Source: Tissierellia bacterium | Lineage (GTDB): Bacteria; Bacillota_A; Clostridia; Tissierellales; Peptoniphilaceae | DNA length: 23,788 nt | Assembly (NCBI GenBank): GCA_030537695.1 | Contig: JAUNVJ010000016.1 | Coordinates: 1 to 23,788, forward strand | Reading direction: 5' to 3' | Part shown: positions 22,418 through 23,788 of the stretch, in pieces | How positions within the stretch are numbered: the stretch's first letter is position 1 | How the letters are laid out: the number at the start of each line of letters is the position of its first letter | Program-made: the position numbers and the translations under genes | The notes under the pieces: model-generated | Database searches by the model: none | Told to the model about the DNA's origin: nothing | What the model saw: the letters and a program-made list of their open reading frames with translations, nothing else

Positions 22418-23578
22418 TATTTTTTTCATTTTATCTTCTATCAATACATAGTCATTATCTTCAATATAGACAATCGGTAATCTCTTATTAAAATGGGTCA
22501 AATACGAAGTATCAATATCTTGGGTCTGAGAAGCCAAATCAGATAGTAAAATTTCATTGTTTTTTTGTCGCCCAATCAAAACGACTTCATCTCCTACTTG
22601 ACAATCGACACCGGTGGCATCCACCATCATTTGATCCATACAGATATTCCCAATTTGTGGACATTTTACGCCATTGATCAAAACTTGAAGTTTTCCACTT
22701 AACATTCTGGGAAAACCATCCGTATATCCCAAAGGTAAAGTGACGATCTTTGTGTCACGAACGGTTGTGTAATTGCGGCCATAACTTACGGTTTCATTGG
22801 GAGGAATCGTTTTAATATGAGCAATTTGTGCTTTGATAGCTCCAATAAACTTAAGATCATAGTCATATCCTGTTAGCCCGTCATAAGAACCGTATAGGAT
22901 AATTCCCGGTCGTACCATGTCCAAATCGTATTTTCGCCATTTTAAAATCCCATGGGAATTACTAATATGGCGAAGTGGAATGGATACCCCTGCTTTTTTC
23001 AAGTCTTCTGTAAAATGAAGAAATTCCTGAAACTGCTTTTCACTAAAGGCGTCATCATGATCGGAAGAGGCAAAATGAGAAAATGCACCATCGATGACAA
23101 TATGGGAGAGGGAGGAAATGCTCAAAATTTCTCTTTTGGATTCCTCCGAGGGGATAAAACCGATTCGTCGCATTCCCGTATCGATGGCCAGATGAATATG
23201 TGCCTTTTGATGTAAAGATTTGGCATATTCGTTGAATTCTTTTGCAGAATCCAAGGAATAGACGGTAGCACTGATATTATTTTGAATCGTCTCTTCCATG
23301 AGATAATTGGGTGTATAGCCCAAGACAAGGATATTAATATCGGAAAAACATTGTCGTATAGAGAGGGCTTCTGATAAAGTAGCCACTCCAAAATCATCAA
23401 TCCCCAATCGTTTTAATTTGTGGACAATGGGCTTGGCCCCCATTTCATAAGCATCACTTTTTACAATGGCAAGAATTTTTGTATTGGGAGAGATATTTGC
23501 TTGGATTTGTTTCACATTATGTTCCAAAAGATCCAAATTTACCTCCATCCAAGCCGGTCTTGTTAATTTAAAATTCAT
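22415..23578 (-). CDS. alr: Alanine racemase
   Basis: 387-residue PLP enzyme that makes D-alanine for peptidoglycan. The N-terminal barrel starts RPAWMEVNLDLLEHNVKQI; the PLP lysine is K40 in AIVKSDAYEMGA. HLAIDTGMRRIGF, RHISNSHGIL and DMVRPGIILYG follow. The C-terminal domain has NETVSYGRNYTT, LPLGYTDGFPRML (containing the second catalytic tyrosine) and GNICMDQMMVDAT. The lysine motif is usually VKxxAYGHG; here the GH is replaced by EM, which is unusual. Lysine and both catalytic tyrosine motifs remain, so activity is expected. TTGGAGG lies ahead of ATG at 23578-23576. Confidence 0.95.
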   Translation of the reverse strand: MNFKLTRPAWMEVNLDLLEHNVKQIQANISPNTKILAIVKSDAYEMGAKPIVHKLKRLGIDDFGVATLSEALSIRQCFSDINILVLGYTPNYLMEETIQNNISATVYSLDSAKEFNEYAKSLHQKAHIHLAIDTGMRRIGFIPSEESKREILSISSLSHIVIDGAFSHFASSDHDDAFSEKQFQEFLHFTEDLKKAGVSIPLRHISNSHGILKWRKYDLDMVRPGIILYGSYDGLTGYDYDLKFIGAIKAQIAHIKTIPPNETVSYGRNYTTVRDTKIVTLPLGYTDGFPRMLSGKLQVLINGVKCPQIGNICMDQMMVDATGVDCQVGDEVVLIGRQKNNEILLSDLASQTQDIDTSYLTHFNKRLPIVYIEDNDYVLIEDKMKKI

Positions 23579-23601
23579 GTTCAGCCTCCAAATCTCTATC
23601 T

Positions 23602-23610
23602 ATTATAACA
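23602..23610 (-). promoter_or_regulatory. Extended -10 promoter of alr
   Basis: On the minus strand TGTTATAAT ends at 23602, 24 bases before the alr start codon. No clear -35 at 17 bases. Confidence 0.6.
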
Positions 23611-23634
23611 TAATTTTTTATGATAACATGTCTC

Positions 23635-23788
23635 TTAATATTTTTTGTCATATTTTAATAATTGGTCTAAAATCACATTTCCCCGAAGTGTCACACCATA
23701 GAGTATTCTAGGAGGTTGCAAAAACAACCGAGTATTCAAACTAAATTTTCATCCAGTTTCTTTTCAAATTTTCATTTTATATAAAAAC
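23635..23788. other. Unassigned right-edge segment
   Basis: No gene recognised. On the minus strand a frame without stops runs from 23748 to a TAA at 23637-23635 and would encode about 37 residues ending in VILDQLLKYDKKY; it has no ATG start or ribosome site. Structure visible: GAGTATTC repeated directly at 23701-23708 and 23730-23737, with a hairpin GGTTG/CAACC between them, and ACATTTC-ccc-GAAGTGT at 23675-23691. It could be a gene remnant or the end of a non-coding RNA extending beyond the window. Confidence 0.3.

Noticed and set aside
23466..23711. 81-residue plus-strand frame over the alr start
   Set aside because: Mostly antisense to conserved alr codons and its promoter; no ribosome site.
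1..23788. CRISPR array, insertion sequence, prophage, tRNA or rRNA gene
   Set aside because: I looked for regular spaced repeats, transposase or integrase motifs, and tRNA cloverleaf features and saw none; only isolated short repeats occur. A tRNA scan and repeat finder would be decisive.

Overview
The window is an AT-rich, gene-dense chromosomal segment of a low-GC Gram-positive anaerobe. Gene content and order (RNase J, L20-leader/infC-rpmI-rplT, T-box/thrS, L21-leader/rplU-prp-rpmA, obgE-yhbY-nadD-yqeK-LCP-rsfS, a Megasphaera-type flavodoxin next to DUF3793) fit Clostridia/Tissierellia. A Peptoniphilaceae-like genus is my guess, inferred from protein flavour only. Promoters are of the sigma-A type, often with an extended TGn -10. 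Almost all genes have strong GGAGG-type ribosome binding sites. I see no tRNA or rRNA genes, insertion sequences, phage genes or CRISPR array.

Layout, left to right: (1) 3-1595, RNase J lacking its N-terminus because it runs off the left edge. (2) 1638-4135, an overlapping tRNA-modification and salvage operon: a TrmR-like methyltransferase, a U32 (TrhP-like) protein and uridine kinase. (3) 4139-5395, a consensus promoter inside the end of udk, an L20-type leader with attenuator, infC starting at AUU, rpmI, rplT and a terminator. (4) 5402-7907, KtrB/KtrA potassium uptake and a DUF4342 protein. (5) 7953-9397, a SpoU-family RNA methyltransferase overlapping a DUF6873 protein. (6) 9418-11586, promoter, threonine T-box and thrS. 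(7) 11653-12651 on the minus strand, an ornithine cyclodeaminase/mu-crystallin family enzyme. (8) 12764-13821, L21 leader, rplU, prp and rpmA, where the Prp protease and the cleavable L27 N-terminus sit side by side. (9) 13894-18319, a long operon obgE-yhbY-nadD-yqeK-LCP-rsfS-ridA ending in a near-perfect palindromic terminator. (10) 18329-19708 minus, murC with a TTG start, divergent from spoVG (19964-20281). (11) 20282-20633, a non-coding stretch rich in inverted repeats. (12) 20634-22402, an AraC-family regulator divergent from flavodoxin and DUF3793, with a Fur-box-like palindrome between them. (13) 22415-23578 minus, alanine racemase, then about 200 bases with no recognisable gene.

Most of the window is conserved housekeeping: translation and ribosome assembly (IF3, L35, L20, L21, L27, Prp, ObgE, YhbY, RsfS, ThrRS, tRNA and probable rRNA modification), cell wall (MurC, Alr, LCP) and nucleotide or NAD metabolism. 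The parts most worth a second look are the AraC/flavodoxin/DUF3793 locus with its putative iron operator, the structured non-coding interval after spoVG, the DUF6873-methyltransferase pair, and the unexplained right edge. Several starts are set here by ribosome binding sites and family alignment: infC 4290 (AUU), rplU 12857, yhbY 15209, yqeK 16102, spoVG 19964, flavodoxin 21391, murC 19708 (TTG).
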